NCBI RefSeq assembly: GCF_036370855.1
Contig: NC_088117.1
Coordinates: 8,060,001 to 8,124,000, forward strand
Length of the DNA stretch: 64,000 nt
Source of the DNA: Dromaius novaehollandiae
Taxonomy: Eukaryota > Chordata > Aves > Casuariiformes > Dromaiidae
Direction: 5' to 3'
The notes under the pieces were generated by a model. That model was given only the letters and a program-made list of their open reading frames with translations. It had not been told where the DNA came from and did no database searches. Positions 10,901 to 22,069 of the stretch are shown here, one piece after another (the stretch's first letter is position 1; each line of letters starts with the position of its first letter). A program made the translations under genes and the position numbers.

Positions 10901-13900
10901 GGTCACAGCAGCAGGGATAAGTTAGGGGTGGAATATGGACTATGGAATTAAATAGTAAAAACAAATGGTACTAGCCTGCCACAATGCAGAATACAAGTCT
11001 TCATTGTAAACTGAAGACAGCAGTTTTGAGATGGAAATATTCTTAGATGGGGAAAAGCCAGAACACCTAAAAAGCCACCCTTTTAGCTGCTTTTTACCCA
11101 AATAATGATGTGTGTGCTCCCCCTGTTGGTCATCAGTTAATAATAATAATAATCCCTTGAAACTTGCCCTGTTTGAAAATACAATTTTCTCCACTTGCTG
11201 ATGGAAGTGTACTAAAGCAATGGCTGTAACTGCTATATGGTGTCACTTTTTCTCTCTTTTTTTTTTTTTGTTTTCCACTGTGAGTCATTTACTGAAGAGC
11301 TGTGTGTACACAATGTGTTGTCAGATACACAAAGCAGGCTGAGAAAGAAATGCTTTTCTTTCTCAACTATAGAATTCTGAGGCTGTTGATTTTTAACTCT
11401 AATAGTCAGAAAAGAAAATTGGAAACATATGACTTGGGGGTTTATCAACAAAGAGAGCATGATAACTAGCTGGATCTTTTAAAGAGGATGACACAGCTGT
11501 TTTGTCTTCACAGATCTCTTTCTTGGGAGGGCTGGCTTTCAATGAAGGAGTGAACTGGTTAATAAAAAACGTTATCCGGGAGCCACGGCCCTGCGAAGGT
11601 ATAGTATGGCCTGTTTGTGTCATGGTGCCAGTTGTTGTGCACTTTCTTTTTTTTAATGGAGCGATAGTAGTACGGGGGTTTAGAGGGTATTTTCCCCTGT
11701 GCCTCATGTTGGCTTTGGATGTGCGGGTGTAGAGGGCTGGCAGAGCCATCTGAACAGAGACGTGTCCTGTGAACTGATGCACACACACTCTAATGGAGTG
11801 GTCCAGCTCCACCTTTGGAGCGTTCCAGCTGCTGTGTACAGAATAGACCTTGACCAAACTCTTTCTTCTTCTCTTCCCAGAAGCCCATTCAACAGTGACC
11901 ACAAAATATGGGATGCCGTCCAGCCACTCCCAGTTCATGTGGTTTTTCTCTGTCTATTCATTTCTGTTCCTTTATTTAAGGTAAAAACTCACTGTCAGGT
12001 TTTAGCTGTTAACATGTTGAAGCACCTCAATAGATGGCTTCCTTGCTGTGTGCCCTCCTCCTCCTGTTCAGTTGTATAGCAGAATTAAATTGGAGGACCT
12101 GTATGATTTGCTCTGTGGCTAGAGTGGATGAAACATGCCTATCTCGGTCTGAATACAGGGCTGTAGTTGCAGTTGCCAGAAAGTGAAAGCTAGGGATGGG
12201 CCTCCTGATGCAAGCCCTGCCATGGATGTATCTGAAAACAGTTTTTGATTTGCTCTTTATGAGCTTTGTATCCACCCTGCAGTGTGAGGGGAGAGGGGGA
12301 GTAGGGAGGAGGAAAGAAAAGCTGCCTTCTCATGGGTCTTCTCTGTTTTGTCAGTGGGGTTGTTTGCAGTCTTTCAGATAATACCTGTTGCCCACTTGTG
12401 TGACCTTTTACTTTGTCTCCTTTACTAAGTAATACTCTTGTATGCTGTGCTGTGCTTCTCTGAAATTCTCACTGGGGCATGGCTCTGTCTTGCAGCTCCT
12501 AGTGTGGAGGAAGACAGAACTCCCAGTTCCTTGCAGCTCTGTGGACAACGGAGGACTCTGTCTTGGCTCCCTGTTGCATATTCTCTGCCTGTGCCTTTCA
12601 CACCAGTTGCAGTAACTGAGTGTTCTGCCTTCCATCACAACGATCCCTGTTAACAGTTGGAGAGAGAAGTAGGGCGCTCTGGCTTCTCTTTAACTGCTGC
12701 CAGTGGGACAAACTGATGCCAAGATGATGTTGAGCTGCCCAGGACTGCACTGGAGCAGAGCTTTTCTAGGGTTTTGGGCATAGTGGGCATAGATGTATGG
12801 ACTGCTCAGCTCTCTGGCGCTGCGTTAATGGCTTTCCATCTCTTTCAGAATGCACCAAACAAACAATGCGAGGTTTCTGGATTTACTATGGCGACATGTG
12901 CTGTCCATCTGCCTTGTGACAGTGGCTTTGCTAGTCTCATATAGTAGGTATGGAGCAATTGTTTGTCTTGCACTCTTGCACAGTCCTGTGGCCTTCAACA
13001 GCAGCAGACCTGGCACTCCTTATCCTGCACTTCTGATCTAATTCTTGGTGATCACAGTGTACAAATGAGAGCTTTGGAGAAGTTCTGGTGTTGCCATGAG
13101 CCCCTTTATATAGGCATATAAAGGTGCTACGTGTGAGGTGCTACATAGAAGTGTTTATACAACCCAGGATCAGCTGAGCCTATGTCAGATCCCCGTTGGC
13201 TCCATTGCCATGCTCCAGACATGCTGCCTAGCTCTCTTTCCGGCACTAATCACGGAAGCGTTGCACCATGCCTTGGCACGCCAGTATCTGCTGCACATGG
13301 ATTGCTTACAGCTGACCAAACTGATTGTGTGTTTTGTTTGAGCATTAGTTAATAAAAACATTTATAGCTGTTTGACTTGCAAGATTTAGTTATATTAAGA
13401 AGATGAATCAAGAAAATGAAATTTCGATAATGAAGTTTATTCCCTTTAGTAGATTAAAAATAAGTAATGAGATCTAGTGGTTGGAAACCAGACAGATTCA
13501 GGCTAGAAAGAAGGCCATGTTTTCCACAGAAAAGCAATTACCCATTGGCACTGTTGACTGTACACTACAGCTGATTCCTTATTACTGGTTATTTTTAAAA
13601 TTGTAACAGGACATTTTTATAAGAGAGAGATGGTCTAGCTCAAACAAATTGATTTGAAGAAATCCAGTGGCTTGTGCTAGGCAGAAGGTCAGATTAGATG
13701 ACCCTAATGGCTTTATGATGTATGGATGAAAAGAATTTTGAATGTCTCATGCAGCTTGTGTGTAGGGGTAACAACAGACACTAATACTGCTTTCTGACTG
13801 GTTGCAATCACAGCAAGAGCACTGTAGTAGTGCAGCCTTCATGCTGTCACATTTGAGAGCAGCAAAAAATGGGGGGGGGCGAAAATGCTCTGTTCTTCAA

Positions 13901-15801
13901 AGCCTTTAAGCCACAGCTTTGATGGTTTGGAGGGGGCTTGTCCTGGTGTTGGCTCTGGAGAAATCTCTTGTGGGAACCAACAGCAATACTTCTTCTACTA
14001 ATCCAATGATCTGTTAGGAAGAACGTAGAGGGTTATTGAGTTAAGTGCAAACTAGAAGTGCTTTAAGCTGAAAATGCTGTAGCAGGGAAGGCACAGTTTG
14101 TCCCTGCCCCCTCTCCCCTAGCGTTTTCACAAACAGGCAAATGAAACATCTGCTTTTGGTATCTGGGGGATAGCTTGTTTTGAACTTTAGAGGGTCCAGT
14201 GAAACATCAGCCCCTGAGTCCTGCCTCCTCTTGCTTGAAAGCCGGTCTGGTGACTCTTTCTCTTCCACTGCAGGGTTTATTTGCTTTACCACACCTGGAG
14301 CCAAGTCTTATATGGAGGTGTGGCGGGAAGCATCATGGCCATAGCCTGGTTTGCCTTCACACAAGAGATATTAACTCCTCTCTTCCCAAGGATAGCTGCA
14401 TGGTAAGTCTCTGTATTTTGTTAAGGTTTTACTCCTGCAAGTCTGCATTTCTTAGGTCTGTTTTGTCCATTAAGTTAGTCCCTTGAAATGGGGTGATAAC
14501 ACTGGTGTAGCAGAACTCCCTGGCAAGAAAAGATTTCGTGATCAACTGGAGTAAAATAAATGCTAGGATACTTAAGCCTCTAAAATTTAGTTGTAGTGGT
14601 GCAAGTCCTGATTGTAAGCAGGTTGCTACAAACTGTGCAAGTTATAGATGTTAGAAATGGGAGCAAGGATTCCTGAATTCTGTTTCAGCTTTGCCTACTG
14701 ACTATTGTGTGAATATGTAACTTGTCTGTGTTTCTTCTCGTGTGTGTATATACAAGGGATCGCATATCCTTGCCTCATATGGGGAGTGAAGAGGAGAGGT
14801 TTAGGAAGCTGGTACATTTCTAAAGTTGTGAGGTGTGACAAAGTGTTGGAGGAAGACACAATATTAAGTAGTAGCTTTCAAGTAGATAAGGCCTTTCTTA
14901 AGCAATGCCTGATGACCTAGTGAAATTGCAGTCCCGCTTAAATTTAATGAGGTCAGGAAACATTTTATAAGGAAAGAAAAACAACTGTGTGTGTATGTGT
15001 GTATATATAGTTCATGATTAAATTTACTGAGGCATCTTCTTCCCAGACTGAAGGGTAACAATATTAATGTTAAGACTGGACTATTTTTTGTTGTTGTTGT
15101 GCTATATGTTTTATTCTGATCAAAACTGTGTGTGTGTGTGTAAGTCTAATTACTTCCCTCTCCCCACCACCTTATCCTTTTTCAGGCCAATTTCAGAGTT
15201 CTTTTTAATCCGAGATACCAGCCTCATTCCTAACATCCTGTGGTTTGAATACACAGTCACAAGAGCAGAGGCAAGGTAAGTGACCTGATGGGTGGGGGGA
15301 AGAGCTGTAGCTGGTTTGCCTTGTCAGCTGTAGCTATCAATTGCTTTATTTTCCAGTATGTAGATAGCTTCTGTGGATAGAATAGCGTAGAGTGAAGGAA
15401 GACCAAACTGTGGGTTAACTGCAGCATCTGGAAGGTGAGTCTGTTGGGGTGTGTTACAGTTAATGTTTCATGAAGAAGTCAATATTTTGGCTCCTTAGCC
15501 TATGTTCTTTGTAAGCAAATGTTTATAGTCTTACATCCACGTGTGAACTTGTGCACACTCAGATGGGATGGCTGTTGTAGGACTGTAAACAGTAGGAGGG
15601 ACTGATTTCCCTGTAGAGTATGGTGGAGGCAGCTTTATTTTTGTGGAGATAAGCGGAGTCTGACTCTAATCCTTGTGTCTTTTGCCCAGTGGTTTGCCAC
15701 AATACCCTGCGATGGGGTTAAGGGCCACCTTTCTCACCCTGCCCTCTCTCTGTTGCTGTTGCAGAAACAGACAGCGCAAGCTGGGTACGAAGCTCCAGTG
15801 A
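1865..15801 (+). CDS. DOLPP1: Dolichyldiphosphatase 1 (8 coding exons, 238 aa)
   Basis: The product removes a phosphate from dolichyl diphosphate at the lumenal face of the ER. This recycles the lipid carrier for protein N-glycosylation. The CDS joins 1865-1940, 9676-9776, 11514-11598, 11881-11980, 12849-12947, 14274-14402, 15186-15275 and 15765-15801. All introns are GT-AG and the frame is kept throughout (717 nt with stop). The 238 aa equal the mammalian length. The three PAP2-type phosphatase motifs are present: KX6RP at K77-P85, PSSHS at 100-104, and SRX5H at S153-H160 with the catalytic histidine. Hydrophobic segments near residues 30-50, 106-120, 137-152 and 165-185 fit a multi-pass ER membrane protein. 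The start is chosen by the conserved MAA N-terminus and the strong ATG context. It is tail-to-tail with CRAT. Confidence 0.97.
1941..9675 (+). other. DOLPP1: DOLPP1 intron 1
   Basis: A 7.7-kb intron. The first 800 bp continue the CpG-rich promoter and the rest is AT-rich. It holds homopolymer tracts (poly-G near 3401, poly-pyrimidine at 4151-4188, 13 C at 5458-5470, poly-T at 8166-8181) and one local CpG-rich block at 6940-7085 described separately. No further exon was recognised. Confidence 0.85.
6940..7085. promoter_or_regulatory. Local CpG-rich block with CRE-like site in DOLPP1 intron 1
   Basis: About ten CpGs cluster in 150 bp of otherwise CpG-poor intron, including GGACGTCACG near 6950, close to a CREB/ATF site. 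It could be an intronic enhancer or minor promoter. Function is not shown. Confidence 0.3.
9676..9776 (+). CDS. DOLPP1: DOLPP1 coding exon 2
   Basis: Encodes the rest of Gly26 to Thr59. It contains the first hydrophobic segment and the conserved IIFKRELHT loop, and is bounded by ccctag and gtgagt. Confidence 0.96.
11514..11598 (+). CDS. DOLPP1: DOLPP1 coding exon 3
   Basis: Encodes residues 60-87, with the first phosphatase motif K77...R84-P85 inside KNVIREPRP. The acceptor is ttcacag and the donor gtatag. Confidence 0.97.
11881..11980 (+). CDS. DOLPP1: DOLPP1 coding exon 4
   Basis: Completes residue 88 and encodes the PSSHS motif (100-104) followed by a hydrophobic segment. Residue 88 is Glu here, where mammals have Gly. 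Confidence 0.97.
12849..12947 (+). CDS. DOLPP1: DOLPP1 coding exon 5
   Basis: Encodes [19 protein letters not shown] and the next membrane span, ending in SYSR. The R154 codon is split by the intron. Confidence 0.97.
13660..13735 (+). mobile_element. Degraded CR1-like LINE 3' end
   Basis: The text around AGGTCAGATTAGATGACCCT, followed by a tail of TATGATGTATGGATG, resembles the 3' end of CR1 non-LTR retrotransposons of birds, turtles and crocodilians. It is short and diverged, so an old relic. The identification is from memory of the consensus. Confidence 0.5.
14274..14402 (+). CDS. DOLPP1: DOLPP1 coding exon 6
   Basis: Completes R154 and carries catalytic His160 in [10 protein letters not shown], then a membrane segment and the conserved [11 protein letters not shown] stretch. 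Confidence 0.97.
14655..14735 (+). mobile_element. Possible MIR-like SINE relic
   Basis: The order GGAGCAAGGATTCCTGAATT, then TTTCAGCTTTGCCTACTGACT, then TGTGTGAATATG parallels the core of MIR/CORE-SINE elements. It is strongly diverged. Confidence 0.35.
15186..15275 (+). CDS. DOLPP1: DOLPP1 coding exon 7
   Basis: Encodes [19 protein letters not shown] and [10 protein letters not shown] of the C-terminal domain, close to identical to mammals. Confidence 0.97.
15765..15801 (+). CDS. DOLPP1: DOLPP1 coding exon 8 (stop)
   Basis: Encodes the basic C-terminus [12 protein letters not shown] followed by TGA at 15799-15801. Confidence 0.96.
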
Positions 15802-16518
15802 CTCAGGAGGCGTGTGGACCAGAGTGCACATTTTAACGGAGAAAGACGAGCAGAGACCTGGGAGCAGCAAGGAGCCTTTTAACAGACGGACCAAAGGAAC
15901 AGGCAGGGACCATACCCAAAACCTGAAAGCCTTTGCTCTGCTTTAGCAGCTAGCTGGATGCTCCCTGATGCATGTGGGACCGTGCAGGAGTAAAAACTCA
16001 TTTTCAACACAGATGCACATTGCCGGTTGGAATGTACCATCACGTCTACGTTGGGGAGGGGGGAGAAAATGCCTGGTGTCTTGTTTTGGGGGAGGGGAAA
16101 ACCAAAAACGAATCATTTCTGTGACTTTTTTTTTCTCAGCATGAAATATACACACTATTTATTTATTTTTTTAAATGGAACTATTACTTTTGGGGTGGGT
16201 GAGGCATTGATTGTGTGTTTTGTTTTGCTTTTTGTTTGGGTTTTTATTTTTGGAAGAAGATGACAAAACTAATCTCAAGTTCATCACGCTTAATTAGGAC
16301 ATTTAATTTTAAAAAATTCCTTGGGAGGGAGGGGAGCTAGGATGGGGGTGACTTAGATGGAAGGGAGAAGAAGGTTTTCTTTCCTTTCTGCAGCCATTTT
16401 GGGAGATCAAAATCAATTCCAACTGCACTTTGTACGGATAGGAAGAAAGTACTAAAGATTTGCTTTTAACACTAGTGACGGTTCTGCAGGGAAGCCTGCA
16501 CGGATACCATTAAGGGGA

Positions 16519-16538
16519 GTGTGTGTGTGTGTGTGTGT
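16519..16538. repeat. (GT)10 microsatellite
   Basis: Ten GT units in the DOLPP1 3' UTR. Confidence 0.95.
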
Positions 16539-17841
16539 AAAACAGAGGAAAAACTGAAATATACTAATGTTTTTTTCCACTGCTGCTCCTGTTGTGTAAT
16601 TAGCAAGAATGTCTTTCTCAGAATCTCTCTTAGGTGGCAAGACTACCATATGCCTCTCACGTTTACCCCATCTCTTCCTTTATACTTTTATTATCTCAGG
16701 GTTGCTGTGGTCTGTACAGCTTCTGTCGTTGTACTTAGTGTGCTGTTGATGGCACTGGAAAGCCACTTGGTTTTAAGCAGTGCAATGTTCCAAAAAGAGT
16801 CAGCCCAAAGCCTTACAAAATTCAGTTGCTAATCCCTGCCTTAAACCCTGGATTTTCTGTTTGTTTTTTTGTTAAACTTCAAGGGTAGACTTTTTTAGGA
16901 ATGAACAAGGTGACAACTAAAACCTAGCCCAGCCGTTGTCTGAATTATTTCTGAAGAGTCCTGTTTGACTCCAACAGTGAACTTGAGGCAGTGAGGTTGT
17001 CCTAGCAGATACCCATTTTGATGGCTCCGTCCGGGTTCTGCAATAGTAACCTTGAATGCTGAACTCCTACAAGCAAGTTACGCTCTTACTCTGTTCGAGC
17101 AGTACTCTTCCTTCTTCCTTTCCGATTCTTCGTTTGCCGGGTGGCTCCCTGGATGCCACGTCTCTGGGACTGTGCCCAACGACTCTGCGCGCTGGTGATG
17201 CCTAGAACTTCTGTGGTTCGTGAGTTAACCTGGCGAGGGCTATCCTCAAAGTGCTTTAGGGCCGTGCATGGACACTTTCTGTATTTCTCATATATATAAT
17301 GTAGCGGTTCAAGTGTTACTACAGAGAAATATTTATTCAAAGCACAATTGACTTGGAACTGTCACAGATGAAGGACAGCTTCTGAACTGGCTCAAAGGTC
17401 ATCTGTGTGCCTTTGATAGTCACGTGAGCAGATGTAAAACAACTGTCTTATCTCAGTCTTGCTGCCTGTTTTGCTAATCTCCACTCTAAACGGATTCCTG
17501 CATTATAAAGATGCTTGAAGTGGGATGCATTTCTGTTCATCTTGACTTTGATATTTAAAGTTTTCATCTGTGCCTGTTGCCATAGGAGTTTGTGCGTTCA
17601 TATGGAGTGGGAGTTGGCTGCTGTAGAAACCATTGGACAACCAGAGTGTTAACTGTTCTTTATCTAGAAGATCAGGAATGAAAGCCACTTACATTTTTGT
17701 GCTCAAGTATCTTTTCTTTGAGTAGCAAACTCTGAAATTGTTTTCAGTTATTTTATTAATTTTTTCACACAATGTGAGCAGTCCTGTTTCTGTTAGCATC
17801 TGAAGGACCTGAGCACTGGATCTGCTTTGAAGGTGCCTTAG

Positions 17842-17847
17842 AATAAA
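17842..17847 (+). terminator. DOLPP1: DOLPP1 polyadenylation signal candidate
   Basis: Canonical AATAAA, the first one after the stop codon on this strand. Confidence 0.5.
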
Positions 17848-18635
17848 GAGGCATCTTGCAGCTTTTACAGGGACATTAGATCTGGCTTAGAACAGCTCTA
17901 TTAAAATGAGAACAGGATATCAGGTAGGCCACGTGACATGGCAGTACCATATGTTTGAGTTTGAAAGCTGATACTAATTACTCATTTCTTGCAAAGCCAC
18001 TTCATTGTTCTTTGTTTCTCTTGTAAGTTAACTTACAAAGGCAGAAGGGGGGATCACATCTCCCTTTTCCAGGGACAAGGCTGAACAAGTAGACTGCTTC
18101 AAGAGCAGCTAGTGCCTCCTTAGCCTCTGCCATAGCAACTATTGTAAAAGACAGCTGGAAAAACTATGTGTAGAAATGCTGATTGAGAACCAGAGCACAG
18201 GGCATCTCCTTAGGGGCAGCAGTGTAGTGTATAAAGCTGTGCCACTTCATGTTGCCTTCAAACCCAAGCTTCCTACACTGATGCTTGGGAGTAAAGGAGA
18301 GGGAGAAGAGCTCTTGTAAGAGGCTGTAATAAACTCTCCACTGTTCTCTACTAGTTGTTGTAATCTGCATCTTCTGCCTACTTCTGCTGTACCTTTCTAG
18401 AAAGCTTTGCAGTACTTGGGATAGTAGAAATTCTTTAGTGATCCCATGTATTTTCTTAACTCAATGATGCTGTGTGGAAAAGAGATTCCAGCCCTACCTT
18501 ATTATCCTATGCTTGTATGAAGCCTCCTGCCACTAGTTTTCTGAAACAAAATGTTTTTTTGGAATACATGGCTTTGCAAGCAGATGCTTTCTAGTTCCTC
18601 CCCTGTACTCAAGGGCTGGATGGAGATATTAAGAC

Positions 18636-18641
18636 AATAAA
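18636..18641 (+). terminator. DOLPP1: Alternative DOLPP1 polyadenylation signal candidate
   Basis: Canonical AATAAA lying about 125 bp from the nearest candidate signals on the opposite strand for CRAT. Confidence 0.3.
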
Positions 18642-19971
18642 AGGAAGGTGACAGACCACTGTGGTTCATTGTTCTTGCGGTCCCCACAAACATTCTTCTA
18701 TAAAGATAGTTACGCAACTTCTGCAATTTCTAAGGAGATTTAAGCCTTCTCATAGCACTTATCTGTTTATTGCGTTTAAGTTTATTGGAAGAACATTTCA
18801 AATTTTTGCACGACATGATTACACTATCAAAACAGTATTTAATACAGCTAACCAGCAAAGCATGCAAACACTACTAGGCTGTGTCATAAATTGCACTCAT
18901 ACCCCGAGAGTTAGTTGAATGTTTTCAATCTATGCATTTCTTTAATTTGCTCCAAATCAGTAGTTTTTCCAGAACTTAGGTTCTTGTACTTAATATAGCC
19001 TTAAGACTGTGAACATCTCTTGAGAAAGAACCAAACAGTCAAAAACAGGGGAACAGTATTTTGCAAGTAGACACTGAAAAAATCAAGAAGGGCTAAGTCT
19101 GAAGGACATCACAATTTAGAACTTGGACAATAAGAAAAAGCTTTCTTTTTAAGGAAAAACCTTGTAATGGTTTTAGTGTCCTTTCAAGCACCTCAAAAAA
19201 CCAACTGTGATCTGAATTTCAGCTCCACATATCACTAAGGATGCATAAAATGGTTTAAGAATCTTGTGTCTTTCACTGTGATACTGTGCATCTTGCAGCT
19301 GTACTCTGCTGAAGCTAGTGGGATATCCAGATTTAGATCCAAGACTAGATCAAACCCATCTTCTGAGATACATTCACAAGAGAGCACACTTCTGCTTAAT
19401 CTTTAATAGGCACCTTCCTTTTAGAGCCTTCCCCTTTGATAAGACAAATAGAAAACGGCCAGTCTCAAATACTTAAGTGGCAAAAGTGTAGTATCGGTGG
19501 TTGAAGGCACTGTAGACAGGGAAAAATAATTCTTCCCCTAGTACACAGGTTGTCTCAGTTAAGTGGGGAGGATTTTATGTATTTTTTTCTTTTTGCTGAA
19601 ACATATTTTTCCCCAGAGTAAAAGGCTCCTTAAAAGCAGATTTTATTCCAGCAAGATGTAGTCTCTTACGCAGTATTTACATGATCACTTAAATCTTAAT
19701 ACCGAGTATCCTGTTTGTAGTTTCAGTCTAATTCATAGTGGAGGAGTCAGCAGGGTTGTCTGCTCCCAGGTTTGTAGTGTTCCCATTGTTTTTAGACTGT
19801 CTTACTCCATTCAGGACTCTTCTATAAAATCAACAAAATCTAAATCCATGTAGATGATGTGAAAGTGGCAGTTCATACAATCACTGGCTGTGCAGGTGAG
19901 TTTCAGATAAATTTTCCCTTGTTAAGGTTTATTTAGGTATAAGATAGAAGCTTTGAAATAACACCCTTCTT

Positions 19972-19996
19972 AAAAAAAAAAAAAAAAAAAAAAAAA
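19972..19996. repeat. Poly-A run
   Basis: Twenty-five consecutive A residues. No retrotransposon body was recognised upstream of it. Confidence 0.9.
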
Positions 19997-20636
19997 GCAA
20001 AAAAATCCAAACACATAATAGTTTTGGCTTGTATCCTTCAAGAAGCAGATTAGACTGATCTTTTTTTTCCTCTAAACAGGTTTAGTGCAAGTTTTTTTTC
20101 CCATATATTTACCAAGGCACTTTGTCCATGTCGCTTGCTGGCCTATAACCAGAAAAGTGGCAGTTAGGATCAGAGATTTCCCTGTAACAAAATAGGCCAT
20201 CAAACTCCTACTGCTTCTTTTTTATGGTGATGTCTCAGCAGCCACATCTTGAAGTGTGTGCAATTAAATATTAAATCCCTGTTGCAGAAATAGCACTAGA
20301 TTTCTTCACTCCCATATGGTTTTACATACCGCTACATAAAAGGATGGGGAGCTTGGATTCTGGCAGATTCATAGGATTTTTTTGTAAGCACTACTTCCAA
20401 TGCCAAAACTGTAATTTATATGTAATATATAAAATCTTCTACTTTCTCAAGTTTGTCAACCCAACATAAAAACAGTCATGAGATCATTATCTTTCACAGA
20501 ATAGAGCTAGTTCAAATCTAAGTAACGTTACAGCAAGAAAAAAATCCAAGAGTGGCAGAAAAGGTGCTGCACTGTTACTGCCAGAACAATGACTGCCACA
20601 GTGAACAAACATCTGTGCTGCCTGCAAGTTCTCAGC

Positions 20637-20642
20637 TTTATT
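20637..20642 (-). terminator. CRAT: CRAT polyadenylation signal candidate
   Basis: TTTATT on the + strand (AATAAA in the CRAT sense), the first one met after the CRAT stop codon, about 1.2 kb beyond it. Confidence 0.4.
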
Positions 20643-21853
20643 CCTGCTTTTCAAGATCTTCTGCCTTGTTAAAGCAGAATGATGTGGAAGAAGGGTGATT
20701 CTGCAACTGTTTTTCCTTTGGCTCTAACAGCTTTGAACTGTGTGGGCCAGAAATGGAAGCGTCTTCTGGAGCTCCTGATCAGAAACACTTTGTTTTATGC
20801 AAACTTGAGCATAACATGTTATGCATAAAGATGCTGCCTCTGACAGCAGGGTGTAAAATCACACTATAGATTAAAAACGTGCGCCATGAAGGAGACCATC
20901 CACGTGGCCTTCTGCAAACAGAAGGTTCAATGTTCTGCTGCTCTTCCTCAATTTCAAAGAAAGGTGCATTGAGGTGAGCTGGACGGCAGTCCTGTTAAAG
21001 GTATAGAAGCAAGCCCTTCTCATCTCTACAAACATTGAAGTACACAAAGCTAAAGCTAGCCAAACCTGTGTGAGAGATGTTTTGTAGAAACTTTTTCTTG
21101 GGGGGGGGAGGGCTTTAGTCTGAGCCTGAAGATCAGTATCTAGGACCACAGCAGCATGCTTAACAAAAAGGCCAGAACAAAAAAACCTTAGCTTGTAGTG
21201 ATGATATTCTGTTAGTAGGGACAGTGCAACAGAAGGGAGATCACGTGCCTGTAAGGCATGTCATGGTCAGGGGCCTGGGATAAGTAGTGCAGTGCACTCT
21301 AACAAAACTGGATCTGCTCTGATTTAGAGGACTTATCTCTCCCCTTGCCAAAGTTCAATTGCCGGAGTGGCAGAAAACGCTTTAGTCAAGCTCAAAAGAT
21401 GCTGCAGACTCTTCAAAAGCTTAAACCAGCAAAAAGACTTGGTCTTACAGTAGTTCCATCATATAATAAATGTCATTCCCTGCTCTTCCTGGAGAACTAC
21501 CTTCTTCACCAAATGGATTTAGATACTGGTAAGTACTGTGCTTTCTGTATTCCTTTACAGTAAATTCCATAAAACAATCATGTTTCAGTCCTCTCTGAGG
21601 ACAGGAAGGTGCACTTTGCAGTAATGGGAGAGGACTAGTCAGTTCCACCTTGGATTAAGACTGTTTTCTCTTGCCACACAGTCTAATACCTGTGGATGGC
21701 CATCCTGTAATCTGTTGCTGAAAACAAATGGTAGATGCTCTCCTAGGATCCCGTTGAGTAAGCAATCCTCTCAACCCTTTTCTGAGGAACTGGAAACTTC
21801 AGTGCATGAGAGAGAGCCCCTTTAGCTTAGGGCTTTTGCATTATGTTTGCCTC

Positions 21854-22069
21854 TTACAGTTTGGATTTGGGAGTAGACTGGAGCAACATCCTCATGTCTA
21901 GCAGTGCTTTCTCAAGATAATGTGCCATGCGAGCTGCATTCGTTTCAGCACAGCTGTTGAATGCTGAAATTGCAAAGTTGATATGTTCTGCCATAGGGTT
22001 GTAACAGACTCCATAGCCATCTGGAACCACAGGACCAAAACACATCACGCAGTCTGTCTTTGCTGGGAC
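21854..22069 (-). CDS. CRAT: CRAT coding exon 14 (stop)
   Basis: Encodes residues 556-626. It includes M564 and F566 of the acyl pocket, the conserved GPVVPDGYGVCYNP stretch and the terminal SKL. Residue 565 is Cys, where human has Phe. TAA lies at 21856-21854. Confidence 0.97.
   Translation of the reverse strand, partial: VPAKTDCVMCFGPVVPDGYGVCYNPMAEHINFAISAFNSCAETNAARMAHYLEKALLDMRMLLQSTPKSKL

Larger units (their letters stand above)
9777..15764 (+). other. DOLPP1: DOLPP1 introns 2-7
   Basis: Introns are 9777-11513, 11599-11880, 11981-12848, 12948-14273, 14403-15185 and 15276-15764. They hold a CR1-like relic in intron 5 and a MIR-like relic in intron 6, both listed separately, plus short GT and T tracts. 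No other coding content was seen. Confidence 0.85.
15802..17870 (+). other. DOLPP1: Probable DOLPP1 3' UTR
   Basis: The sequence follows the stop codon without further recognised exons. The first AATAAA is at 17842-17847, which would give a 2.05-kb 3' UTR. A second AATAAA at 18636-18641 could extend it. The 3' end is inferred from these signals only. Confidence 0.55.
18766..21853 (-). other. CRAT: CRAT 3' UTR or convergent intergenic DNA
   Basis: AT-rich DNA downstream of the CRAT stop. Minus-strand AATAAA hexamers occur at 20637-20642, 19928-19933, 19642-19647, 18781-18786 and 18766-18771. These imply a 3' UTR between 1.2 and 3.1 kb. A 25-A run at 19972-19996 appears as a T-tract in the CRAT sense. 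Which site is used cannot be told from the sequence. Confidence 0.45.

Noticed and set aside
11399-11938. 179-codon - strand frame over DOLPP1 exons 3 and 4
   Set aside because: It is an antisense shadow of real coding exons and the intron between them.
19972-19996. Poly-A run as the tail of a processed pseudogene or retrotransposon
   Set aside because: The sequence before it shows no gene similarity or element body, and no target-site duplication was seen.
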